A stretch of DNA of 32,781 bases from contig NZ_JAEUPY010000395.1 of assembly GCF_016790065.1 (NCBI RefSeq), positions 1-32,781 of the forward strand, read 5' to 3'. The position numbers were made by a program, and so were the translations under genes. The notes beneath the pieces are model-generated. The model was not told where the DNA came from, did not search any database, and saw nothing but the letters and a program-made list of their open reading frames with translations. The stretch's first letter is position 1. Every line of letters begins with the position of its first letter. Positions 8,395 through 15,720 of this stretch are shown here, piece after piece. Source of the stretch: Steroidobacter sp. Its GTDB lineage: Bacteria > Pseudomonadota > Gammaproteobacteria > Steroidobacterales > Steroidobacteraceae.

Positions 8395-11300
8395 CGGCGC
8401 ATCACGCCATCTTGAATCACATAGCGCAGGCTGGTGGAGTTGCGGATGTTGTCGAGCGGATTGCGCTCCAACACCAGCAAGTCCGCCAGCTTGCCGACCT
8501 CGATGGAGCCCAGTTCTTTCTCCAGGCCCATCGCGTACGCGCCACCCAACGTCCCAGCGCGCAACGCTGCTTCGTTCGACGCTCGGCTGGCAAACGCCCA
8601 CAGCTCGAAGTGAGTGCCGAGCCCCTCGGCCCAACTATGCCCACCAAAGCCGACATGACCGCCTGCGCCCACCAATCTCGCCAGCCCATGAGAGAAACGC
8701 TCGTATCCAAACTCGCTCGGGTACTTCGGCGCAGTCACCCGCCAGTACTCCAAATTGCTCTGGATCTGTAGCTGCGGCGTGACGCTGCTGAGCTTCGCGT
8801 CCTGGGCAGGATACTCATGCGCATGAATGTGCACGGGATTGAACGTCATGTTGATGCTCGTTCCCGATCGCGCCAACACTTGAACCACATCGTCGTAGAG
8901 CGGCGTCAGACCTAAGTCGTGCTCCACACCGGAATAGCCGTCCACGATATGGTTGAACGCCGTCTTGAAGCGGCGACTGGGTTCGTTAGTGAGCGCCAAC
9001 CCAAGTTCTCGAGCCGCCATCGCCACCAGCTGCCGCTGAGTGCGATTGCCGGCATCGTAGTACTTGATCGTGTGTGCACCGAATGTGTCCCGCCTCAGTC
9101 GCAGCACGCGACGAGCGTCATCGAGCGTACGAATCTCGTCGTACCACATCACCAACGGGCCAGTGGTGTACAGCCGCGGGCCGAGCATCTGGCCACTCTC
9201 GAGCAGATCGGCGTACGACAGCCAATCGTCCAGCGAACCATCCGTTGCACCCGGCCCCGGGCCGGGATCGTGGATGGCGGTCACGCCATAGGCCAGATAC
9301 GACTGAAACTCCCAATACTGTCCCGGCGCGATCCGATCCGGTGCGTTCGGATGCGCGTGTACGTCGATGAGGCCCGGCATGATCGTGGTGCCACTCAAGT
9401 CCACCACTTTTGCATTCACCGGCAACGGGATCGTCCCGGTCGGCCCGACGGCCACGATGCGGTTTCGCTCAATCACGATGTCACCCGCTTCGATGACTCC
9501 GCTGCTCGCCATCGTGATGATGCGTGCCCCGCGAAGCACGATGCTGCCGTCCGGCCGCGGCCGCTGCAGAGGGATACGAACTTGCGTCTGGTGCGTCGAT
9601 GCTGCCCGTTCTTTCGCATCGATGGGGACGCGATATAACGTGGTGCCAAGATTGAAAACAGCCGTGCGCCCGTCGTCACTCCAGTTGATCGACTTGGCCC
9701 CCAGGCCATTGAGTTGCTGCACACGGACTTGTGCTGGCACGTTCGGTAAGTGAACCTGCAGCTCGGTCGCTTGCGCGGCTGGCCATTCGATTCTGGACAC
9801 TGAGCGAGCACCGAGCACCAACGCACTGTGACCATCCGGCGCAATGCGAATATCTGCAGCCCCTCGCGGCGTCTCACCGGCGAGCGCCGTGACCTCAGTG
9901 ACCCTGAGATGACGACGCAGGTCTGCTCCCGCAAAGTTGACCGAGACCAGCCACTTTTCTTTGGGCGCCAGCCGGTCGTAGAAATAAACGCGAGTGCCGT
10001 CCTGACTGAAATGCGGTCTCACCAACGTATGCACAGGTGCAACGACCTGAGAATCGCCACCGCTGGCCGCGATCCATCGCAACTCCAGGCCCGCAAGCAC
10101 GGTGTGGTCCTCACCATCACCGCCCTTCAGCGCGAGTGAGTCCCGGCGCGCGTCGAGCGAGCCTTGGACGAAGACGATGCGACGACCATCAGGTGTATAC
10201 GCAGGTGCTGTGTAGAAGCCTGGGACTTTGGTCAGTTGCTGGGACTTGCCGCTGCCGTCGGCACGCACGCGATACAACGCGCCACCCAACTCATCGGACC
10301 ACGTCGCATAGGTAACGTAACGGCCATCAGGCGACCAAACCGGCTCGAACTCTCCACGCGACTGATCGGACGCTGACGCAGTGAGCCGACGAGGCTTGCC
10401 CGCCGGCAAGTCCATGGTCCACAACTTGCTCGCAGCGGAGAACACGACCTGGCGACCGTCCGGCGACGTCCGAGGATCGCGAATCTCTCGAATGAAACGC
10501 TCGGCCTGGTCATCGATACGGTTTGTCTGGTGAACCAGCGGTCCCAGTTGCAACCGCACCGGCACGCGAAACGGAATCTGTGTCTGCTTGCCCGAAGGCA
10601 CATCCACGCGCCACAACTTGCCGCGATAGGAGGCAATCAACGCACGCGAATCGGCAGTGAACGCCCAACCCGGCATGAGATCACGGTCGTAGTCACCATT
10701 AGGTGCACCGTAGCCAGGCAGCAACTCCGGATCGAACTGTTGCAACAGCCAGCGCTCGCTCGCATCGCTCAGATCTCGAAGTCGTACGCTTCGGTCGATG
10801 CCGTCGCCTGTGACGTAGGCGAGCCAACGACCGTCCGTCGAGAGCGCCGGCCGCACCGACGACAACGTGCCGTTGGTCACTGCATACGATTGCGCAGTCG
10901 ATCGATCGTGCCGGTACAGCGTCCAGCTCGTGCTGTCCTGACTATAGCCGCTGAAATACAGATTCTTGGCGTCGGCGCCAAACGCAGCGCCGTGCGGACG
11001 AATCGCCCCGGTCTGCGTTTGGGTATCGAGCTCGATCTTGCTGCCATCCGCAATTCGATAGACGGACAACTTAGGCCGCGTCGTGCGACCGCGCGTCCAC
11101 ACCGAGGTCTCAGTGACGACCACCGCCTCGCCGTCAGGAATCCATTCCGGCGATGTAAATACCGTCGCCGCATCACCTTCGACGACGGCGCGCGGATGCG
11201 TTCCGTCCGCGTCGATGAGCCAGAGGCCTTCATTGCCGCCGCGATCGCTGATGAAAACGATCGACCGACCGTCCGGCGAGTAACGCGGCTGCGCGTCCAA

Positions 11301-11543
11301 GGCCATGCCGCTCGTCAGTGCACGAGCCTCACCACCCTCGATTGGCAACTGATACAGATCGCCCAACAGATCGAACACGATCGTGCGCCCGTCCGGAGAC
11401 ACGTCCAGCGACATCCACGTGCCTTCTTCGGTGACAAACTCGACGGTACGCGTCGGTTCGAGCGGCAATGACGGGGACGAAGCGGCGGCCACCGCCCCCA
11501 TGAGCAGGGTGGCCGCCAGGGCCAGAGACATTGATTTGCGCAT
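8391..11543 (-). CDS. Periplasmic beta-propeller/amidohydrolase fusion protein
   Basis: This 1050-residue secreted protein (signal peptide to about residue 21, AVAAASS) has a TolB/PD40-type beta-propeller over about residues 35-640. Repeated SPDGR-IVF-type blades are visible (for example SPDGRTIVF, SPDGRSIVFISDRGG, TPDGRRIVFVQGS, SQDGTRVYFYDR). An amidohydrolase barrel follows over about 670-1050, with H-x-H at His729/His731 in LIDVHAH and a probable bridging Lys827 in TIKYYD. The usual later His and Asp ligands appear changed (TNEPSRR, GFGGHSW), as I recall for this large TolB-amidohydrolase family. The propeller probably restricts access to peptide-sized substrates, as in S9 peptidases. It follows the STN receptor by 21 bp on the same strand and is probably the last gene of the S9-sigma-FecR-receptor set. 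The ribosome site at the ATG is weak. Substrate unknown. Confidence 0.87.
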   Translation of the reverse strand: MRKSMSLALAATLLMGAVAAASSPSLPLEPTRTVEFVTEEGTWMSLDVSPDGRTIVFDLLGDLYQLPIEGGEARALTSGMALDAQPRYSPDGRSIVFISDRGGNEGLWLIDADGTHPRAVVEGDAATVFTSPEWIPDGEAVVVTETSVWTRGRTTRPKLSVYRIADGSKIELDTQTQTGAIRPHGAAFGADAKNLYFSGYSQDSTSWTLYRHDRSTAQSYAVTNGTLSSVRPALSTDGRWLAYVTGDGIDRSVRLRDLSDASERWLLQQFDPELLPGYGAPNGDYDRDLMPGWAFTADSRALIASYRGKLWRVDVPSGKQTQIPFRVPVRLQLGPLVHQTNRIDDQAERFIREIRDPRTSPDGRQVVFSAASKLWTMDLPAGKPRRLTASASDQSRGEFEPVWSPDGRYVTYATWSDELGGALYRVRADGSGKSQQLTKVPGFYTAPAYTPDGRRIVFVQGSLDARRDSLALKGGDGEDHTVLAGLELRWIAASGGDSQVVAPVHTLVRPHFSQDGTRVYFYDRLAPKEKWLVSVNFAGADLRRHLRVTEVTALAGETPRGAADIRIAPDGHSALVLGARSVSRIEWPAAQATELQVHLPNVPAQVRVQQLNGLGAKSINWSDDGRTAVFNLGTTLYRVPIDAKERAASTHQTQVRIPLQRPRPDGSIVLRGARIITMASSGVIEAGDIVIERNRIVAVGPTGTIPLPVNAKVVDLSGTTIMPGLIDVHAHPNAPDRIAPGQYWEFQSYLAYGVTAIHDPGPGPGATDGSLDDWLSYADLLESGQMLGPRLYTTGPLVMWYDEIRTLDDARRVLRLRRDTFGAHTIKYYDAGNRTQRQLVAMAARELGLALTNEPSRRFKTAFNHIVDGYSGVEHDLGLTPLYDDVVQVLARSGTSINMTFNPVHIHAHEYPAQDAKLSSVTPQLQIQSNLEYWRVTAPKYPSEFGYERFSHGLARLVGAGGHVGFGGHSWAEGLGTHFELWAFASRASNEAALRAGTLGGAYAMGLEKELGSIEVGKLADLLVLERNPLDNIRNSTSLRYVIQDGVMRR

Positions 11544-11564
11544 CGCTGACCACTATCTGAGCGA

Positions 11565-13988
11565 CTATTGGACTCGCAGCTTGAACCGAACCATGTAGGT
11601 GCGGCCCGGCTCCGGGATCACTCGATAGAGTTCGAAGGCCTCGGCATACATGTCCTCGTTCAACACGTTGTTGACGAGCAGATCCAGCTGCATGCGCTCA
11701 TTGATCGGATAGTAGGCACCCAGATCGACGCGCGTATGTTTCGGCACCTCGAACGTGTTGGCGTCGTCGCCGTAGCGGCTGTCGACATACTCGACGGTGC
11801 CGCCCAGCCCCAAGCCGCGCAGCGGCCCTGAACCAATGTCATAGCGAGTCTGGACGGACATCGTGTTGTTGGGCGCGTTTCTAAGCTTGAGGCCCTTGAG
11901 CCCGTCGAAGTCGCGGGTGACCTCGGTGTCCGTGTAGCCGTAGGCGGCGCCCAGGAACCAGTTCGGGCGGATGTGACCGTGAATCGACATCTCGAAGCCG
12001 CGCGACTCCACTTCACCCAAGGCCGCCGAGAATCCAGGATTGCTGGGATCGGACGTTTGCAGATTGTCCTTGGTGATGATGAACACCGCCGCATTTGCCT
12101 GCAGCCCGCTGTCGCCGATATCGAAGCGCGTGCCCAATTCATACTGCATGCCTTGCTGCGACTCGAACGGTGTGCCGCCCGAGGTGGTGCCGAACTGAGG
12201 CACGAAGGACTCGGTCCGGTTCGCGTACACCGAGAATCGGTCCGTCACTTCGAACAGCACGCCGAACTGCGGCGTCCACTTCTGCTCATCCAGCACATTG
12301 ATGAACGTCGCGCCGGCCGCGCTCACGGACTTGGTGTCCTGGTGCGAATCGGTGTACCGGACGCCGACCAAAAAGTGCCAACGCCCACCGACCGAGATCC
12401 GGTCCTGCAGGAAGTAGCCCACCGAGTTGAAGTTCTGGAAGAACTGATTCAGCAACGGATTGACGGGCGGTGCCAGCCCATACACTGGGTTGAACAGATC
12501 CAGCGGCGTGCTGCCCACGAACCGGGCGGGCCGCGAACTGTCGAAGTTACGATAGTTGGCGCCGATCAAATATTTGTGGAGCAGCGGCCCGGTCTGCAGC
12601 TCACCGACCAGGTCCACCAGGTAGTTGTCGTCGTTCTCGTAGGCGCCAACGCTATGGAAATAGAATCGGTCGATGGTGCGCATGTCCGGCCGCAACCCGG
12701 CGACGAACATTTCGGTGAAGTCGCCCTCGTTGCGAGTGTAGGTGTAGCTGGCGCGCACCCGCATGGTGTCGTTGATCTCGTGAACCAGGCGCACGTTCGC
12801 ATCCATGGAATCCCGATCCGTGTGACCGATGTTCGGCTCATCCGGATTGAACGAGCGACGATACTTGCCATTCGGATTGGGCAGGAACAGCCCTTCCGCG
12901 GGCGTGCCATTCTGGAACGAACCCCAGGCATTGGTCGAATAGGTGCCTTCCACCGTCAAGGTGGTCGCGGACGTGAGATCGACGGTCACGTTGGGCGCAA
13001 TGTACAAGTGCTCGAGATCCCAGAAGTCGACGAAGGCATCCGCTTCGCGGTACGCCACATTGAGCCGCGCCCGCACTCGATCGCTGATCGGCCCGGTGAT
13101 ATCGAGCGTGTAGCGTTGATCGTTGTACTTGCCGTACTCCAAACCGAGTTCCGAATAGAAATGATCGAGCGGCTGCTTGGTCACCACGTTGATGACCGCG
13201 CCCGGCTGCATCTGACCGAACAGCACCGAGGCCGGGCCTTTCAGCACTTCGATGCGTTCGACGTTGGCGATGTCGCGGGCATGAGCGATGCGGTTGAAGC
13301 CGAGGCCATTCACTGTTTGGTTAGCATCGAAACCGCGGATGATGTAGTTATCGCCGAAGGCGTTCAGTGTCGAGCCGTTACGTGAAGCAGTGGGAATGAA
13401 ACGAATCATGTCGCCCACCGACACCGACGGTGAAATGTCGATCACTTCCCGATTGAACACCGTGATGCTCTGGGGAATGTCTTTCACGGTATCGTCCGGC
13501 CGACGACCGAACACGTTGATCTCCTCGATACCGCTCTTGGTTTCGCGTTGCTCGACCTCGGTGCGAACGTTGGTCGTGCCAGTGTCGGCACTTTGGCTCA
13601 CGCCGGGGCTGTCGGTCTGAGCCAGACGGAAGGACACGGGCGCCGTGGCTGCTGCATCGGCAGTAGGTTTGCTTTCGCCTTCCCTTCTGATCACCACCGC
13701 GCCGACCGCATTTTTCTCGGCGATCAAGCCGGTGCCTCTCAGCAACTGGGCCAGCGCGGTGTCGGCCGTGTAGTTGCCCTTGAGTGAACTGGCTTTCATG
13801 CCAGCCACCAGGGTCTCGGAGAAAATGATGGTTTGATTGAAGGTCAGCGCATAGTCCTTCAGCGCCTGAGAAAGGCTCGACTGGGTGGTATCGAACGGCG
13901 CTGTGGTTGTTACATCCGCTTTGACGACCGCCACGGCGGCCAGGGCACAACACACAGCAGTCGTAATCTGTCTGGCGCGAATCGGCAT
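11565..13988 (-). CDS. STN-domain TonB-dependent receptor (FecA/siderophore-receptor type)
   Basis: This is an 807-residue outer-membrane transducer. A signal peptide (to about residue 24) is followed by a secretin/TonB N-terminal (STN) domain at about 25-110 (LSQALKDYALTFNQTIIF, GTGLIAEK, VVIRRE). After a linker come a TonB box near GIEEINVFGRR, a plug (about 165-275, with NYIIRGFD and LKGPASVLFGQMQPGAVINVVTKQP) and a barrel ending in FKLRVQ. The STN domain is the part that contacts a FecR anti-sigma protein in the periplasm, and the FecR gene lies 38 bp upstream, so ligand binding should switch on the ECF sigma factor. AGGGGAA precedes the ATG. The barrel belongs to the siderophore-receptor model, but the peptidase and amidohydrolase neighbours fit a peptide-like ligand equally well. 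Ligand cannot be read from sequence. Confidence 0.93.
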   Translation of the reverse strand: MPIRARQITTAVCCALAAVAVVKADVTTTAPFDTTQSSLSQALKDYALTFNQTIIFSETLVAGMKASSLKGNYTADTALAQLLRGTGLIAEKNAVGAVVIRREGESKPTADAAATAPVSFRLAQTDSPGVSQSADTGTTNVRTEVEQRETKSGIEEINVFGRRPDDTVKDIPQSITVFNREVIDISPSVSVGDMIRFIPTASRNGSTLNAFGDNYIIRGFDANQTVNGLGFNRIAHARDIANVERIEVLKGPASVLFGQMQPGAVINVVTKQPLDHFYSELGLEYGKYNDQRYTLDITGPISDRVRARLNVAYREADAFVDFWDLEHLYIAPNVTVDLTSATTLTVEGTYSTNAWGSFQNGTPAEGLFLPNPNGKYRRSFNPDEPNIGHTDRDSMDANVRLVHEINDTMRVRASYTYTRNEGDFTEMFVAGLRPDMRTIDRFYFHSVGAYENDDNYLVDLVGELQTGPLLHKYLIGANYRNFDSSRPARFVGSTPLDLFNPVYGLAPPVNPLLNQFFQNFNSVGYFLQDRISVGGRWHFLVGVRYTDSHQDTKSVSAAGATFINVLDEQKWTPQFGVLFEVTDRFSVYANRTESFVPQFGTTSGGTPFESQQGMQYELGTRFDIGDSGLQANAAVFIITKDNLQTSDPSNPGFSAALGEVESRGFEMSIHGHIRPNWFLGAAYGYTDTEVTRDFDGLKGLKLRNAPNNTMSVQTRYDIGSGPLRGLGLGGTVEYVDSRYGDDANTFEVPKHTRVDLGAYYPINERMQLDLLVNNVLNEDMYAEAFELYRVIPEPGRTYMVRFKLRVQ

Positions 13989-14026
13989 GGACTTCCCCTA
14001 TACCTCTCGATGTGGGAGGTTCCTCC

Positions 14027-15025
14027 TTACTGACTGCGCTTCAACAAAAATCCTCCATCGCGCTGTTCGATTTCGACGTCCAGATAGTCCTTGACGGTTT
14101 CCACGAAGGTGGTGACATCGCCCGCTTCGAACACGCCAGACATTCGGAGTGCGCCCGTGTGTGCGTCGGCCACGGTGACGGGTTGCTGTGAATATCTGGA
14201 TACGCGGGTCACGATCTGCGCCAGCGGCTCATCGTCGAACACCAGCTTGCCGCTTTCCCACGCAATCGCCCGTTGGACGTCGGCCAATATCACTTCTTCC
14301 TTGCCGGCCGGCGCCACTTTCAGTTGTTGGCCCGGAGCAAGTTCGATATCACGTGCCGGCACGCGCCCAGGGTCGGCACGCGCGCCCTGATCCAGCACCA
14401 TGACCTTGCCTTCGATCAACGTGACACGCAGTTCCTGCTCCAGCAGATCGACGTTGAAGACCGTGCCGAGCGCGACTACGCGCCGATTTCCTGCCAGAAC
14501 AGAAAACGGCCGCATGACATCGCGCGCCACTTCAAAACGCGCCTGTCCTTTCAGCAGGGACAGCTTGCGTGCGTTGTCCGAATAGGACACACGCACTTCG
14601 GTCGAGGCATCCAGATGCACCCGTGACGAATCCGGCAACGTAACGACTCGCAGTTCGCCGGCGCGTGTCCGATAGGTATGTGGAGTCACGACATACCAAC
14701 TCCATGTAACCATCACTGCCAACACCGCGACGGCAGCCGCAGTGGCGCGCCACTTCCAGGCGCCATGATTCCAACGACGGCTGCCCATGCGCTGTAAGTC
14801 ACCCAACGCGCGCTGGCGCAGCGCCAACAACTCGGGAGAATTCTTCTGACTCTCGAGCAAGCTCCACGTCTGAGTACGACGTTCCCAGATCCGGCGATGC
14901 TCGGGATCAGCCGCCAACCAAGCCTCGAGCGCCGGACTGGTCTCGAGCCCCTGCTCGCTCAGCTGCGTGCTCAGGGCCGCAGCCTCGGCGATCCGCCGCT
15001 GCTGATGTTCGTCTGCCATGATCAT
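14027..15025 (-). CDS. FecR-family anti-sigma/sigma-regulator membrane protein
   Basis: This 332-residue protein has the usual FecR layout. A cytoplasmic N-terminal DUF4880 region (about 10-55, with LEAWLAADPEHRRIWE) binds the sigma factor, one membrane segment spans about 93-111, and a periplasmic FecR domain covers about 120-215 (GELRVVTLPDSSRVHLDAST, GQARFEVARD, RRVVALGTVFNVD). A C-terminal DUF4974 at about 255-330 contacts the STN domain. The ATG at 15025 overlaps the sigma stop as ATGA and has GGAG five bases upstream, so the two are translationally coupled and made in balance. The receptor follows after 38 bp. Function is to hold and, on signal, activate the neighbouring ECF sigma factor. 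Confidence 0.93.
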   Translation of the reverse strand: MIMADEHQQRRIAEAAALSTQLSEQGLETSPALEAWLAADPEHRRIWERRTQTWSLLESQKNSPELLALRQRALGDLQRMGSRRWNHGAWKWRATAAAVAVLAVMVTWSWYVVTPHTYRTRAGELRVVTLPDSSRVHLDASTEVRVSYSDNARKLSLLKGQARFEVARDVMRPFSVLAGNRRVVALGTVFNVDLLEQELRVTLIEGKVMVLDQGARADPGRVPARDIELAPGQQLKVAPAGKEEVILADVQRAIAWESGKLVFDDEPLAQIVTRVSRYSQQPVTVADAHTGALRMSGVFEAGDVTTFVETVKDYLDVEIEQRDGGFLLKRSQ

Positions 15026-15588
15026 TCGTGCTCCATGGCTTGCTGGCGCCCGATCAAATGTGCCGTGGCCTTCATGACGTGCTTCTCCACGGTGCTCTGT
15101 CCTATGCCGTAGAGCTCCGCGATTTGCTTTTGCTTCATGCCTTCCAGCTTGAACAGAACGAATATGTTTCGGGTGCGGTCATCGAGTTCGCTCAACAGCG
15201 CGGCCACGTGCTGTAGGGAATCCCGGCTGGCGACTACCCGCTCCGGATAAAACACCTCCACCAGCTCCGGCTCTTTCTCGGAGGCAATCGCCTCCTCGAC
15301 GTTGATGCGCAGGCCCGGATGGTCCAAGCGACCGACCTTGCGCTGATGATCACGCAACTGATTGATTGCCACCCTGAAAACATAGCGCTCCGGACTTTCG
15401 ACTCGATCGAAAGCGCCGGCTTTGAGGACCCGCAGTAAGGTCTCCTGGGCCAAATCCTCCGAGTAATGGTCGGTACGGATTCGGCGCCGGAAAAAGCGCA
15501 CCAGGGCCTCGTGAAAGCGCGCATGCAATTGGATGCGTAGCTCGGACGAAGCCTGCGGGTCCAGCGGCTTTTCGGTGTGCTGGGGCAT
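15022..15588 (-). CDS. FecI-type ECF RNA polymerase sigma factor
   Basis: This 188-residue sigma factor has region 2 at about 20-90 (HYSEDLAQETLLRV, RYVFRVAINQLRDHQR) and region 4 at about 125-180 (LDDRTRNIFVLFKLEGMKQKQIAELYGIGQSTVEKHVMKA). It has no region 1.1 or 3, as expected for the ECF group. It should direct polymerase to the STN receptor operon when the FecR-receptor pair senses ligand. AGAGG lies seven bases before the ATG at 15588. A 132-bp gap separates it from the upstream S9 gene on the same strand. That gap holds a -10-like TATAAG and a GC-rich hairpin, so it may have its own promoter while still receiving read-through from the S9 gene. Confidence 0.93.
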   Translation of the reverse strand: MPQHTEKPLDPQASSELRIQLHARFHEALVRFFRRRIRTDHYSEDLAQETLLRVLKAGAFDRVESPERYVFRVAINQLRDHQRKVGRLDHPGLRINVEEAIASEKEPELVEVFYPERVVASRDSLQHVAALLSELDDRTRNIFVLFKLEGMKQKQIAELYGIGQSTVEKHVMKATAHLIGRQQAMEHE

Positions 15589-15616
15589 CAGTCAACCTCT
15601 GGGGCCGAACATACCA

Positions 15617-15655
15617 CGGGCCTTCGGGCGACCGCGGCCCGGCACCCGCCTTATA
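15617..15655 (-). promoter_or_regulatory. Possible sigma-gene promoter -10 and leader hairpin
   Basis: On the minus strand TATAAG (15655-15650) lies about 62 bp before the sigma start, downstream of an A-rich tract, but I see no good -35. Further on, CGGGCC and GGCCCG (15641-15636 and 15622-15617) can pair around a 13-base loop in the leader. There is no T-run, so it is not a standard terminator. It could set mRNA stability or be chance in GC-rich DNA. Confidence 0.25.
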
Positions 15656-15720
15656 GGCATTTTGGAGGAATTTTTTGGCAGCGCAGTCTGTACGCTTTAG
15701 AGCCTGCCCAGCGCTTCCGG

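Noticed and set aside
11973..13385. 470-codon plus-strand open frame opposite the STN receptor
   Set aside because: No family features, composition typical of an antisense frame of a receptor gene, no ribosome site; the minus-strand receptor is certain.
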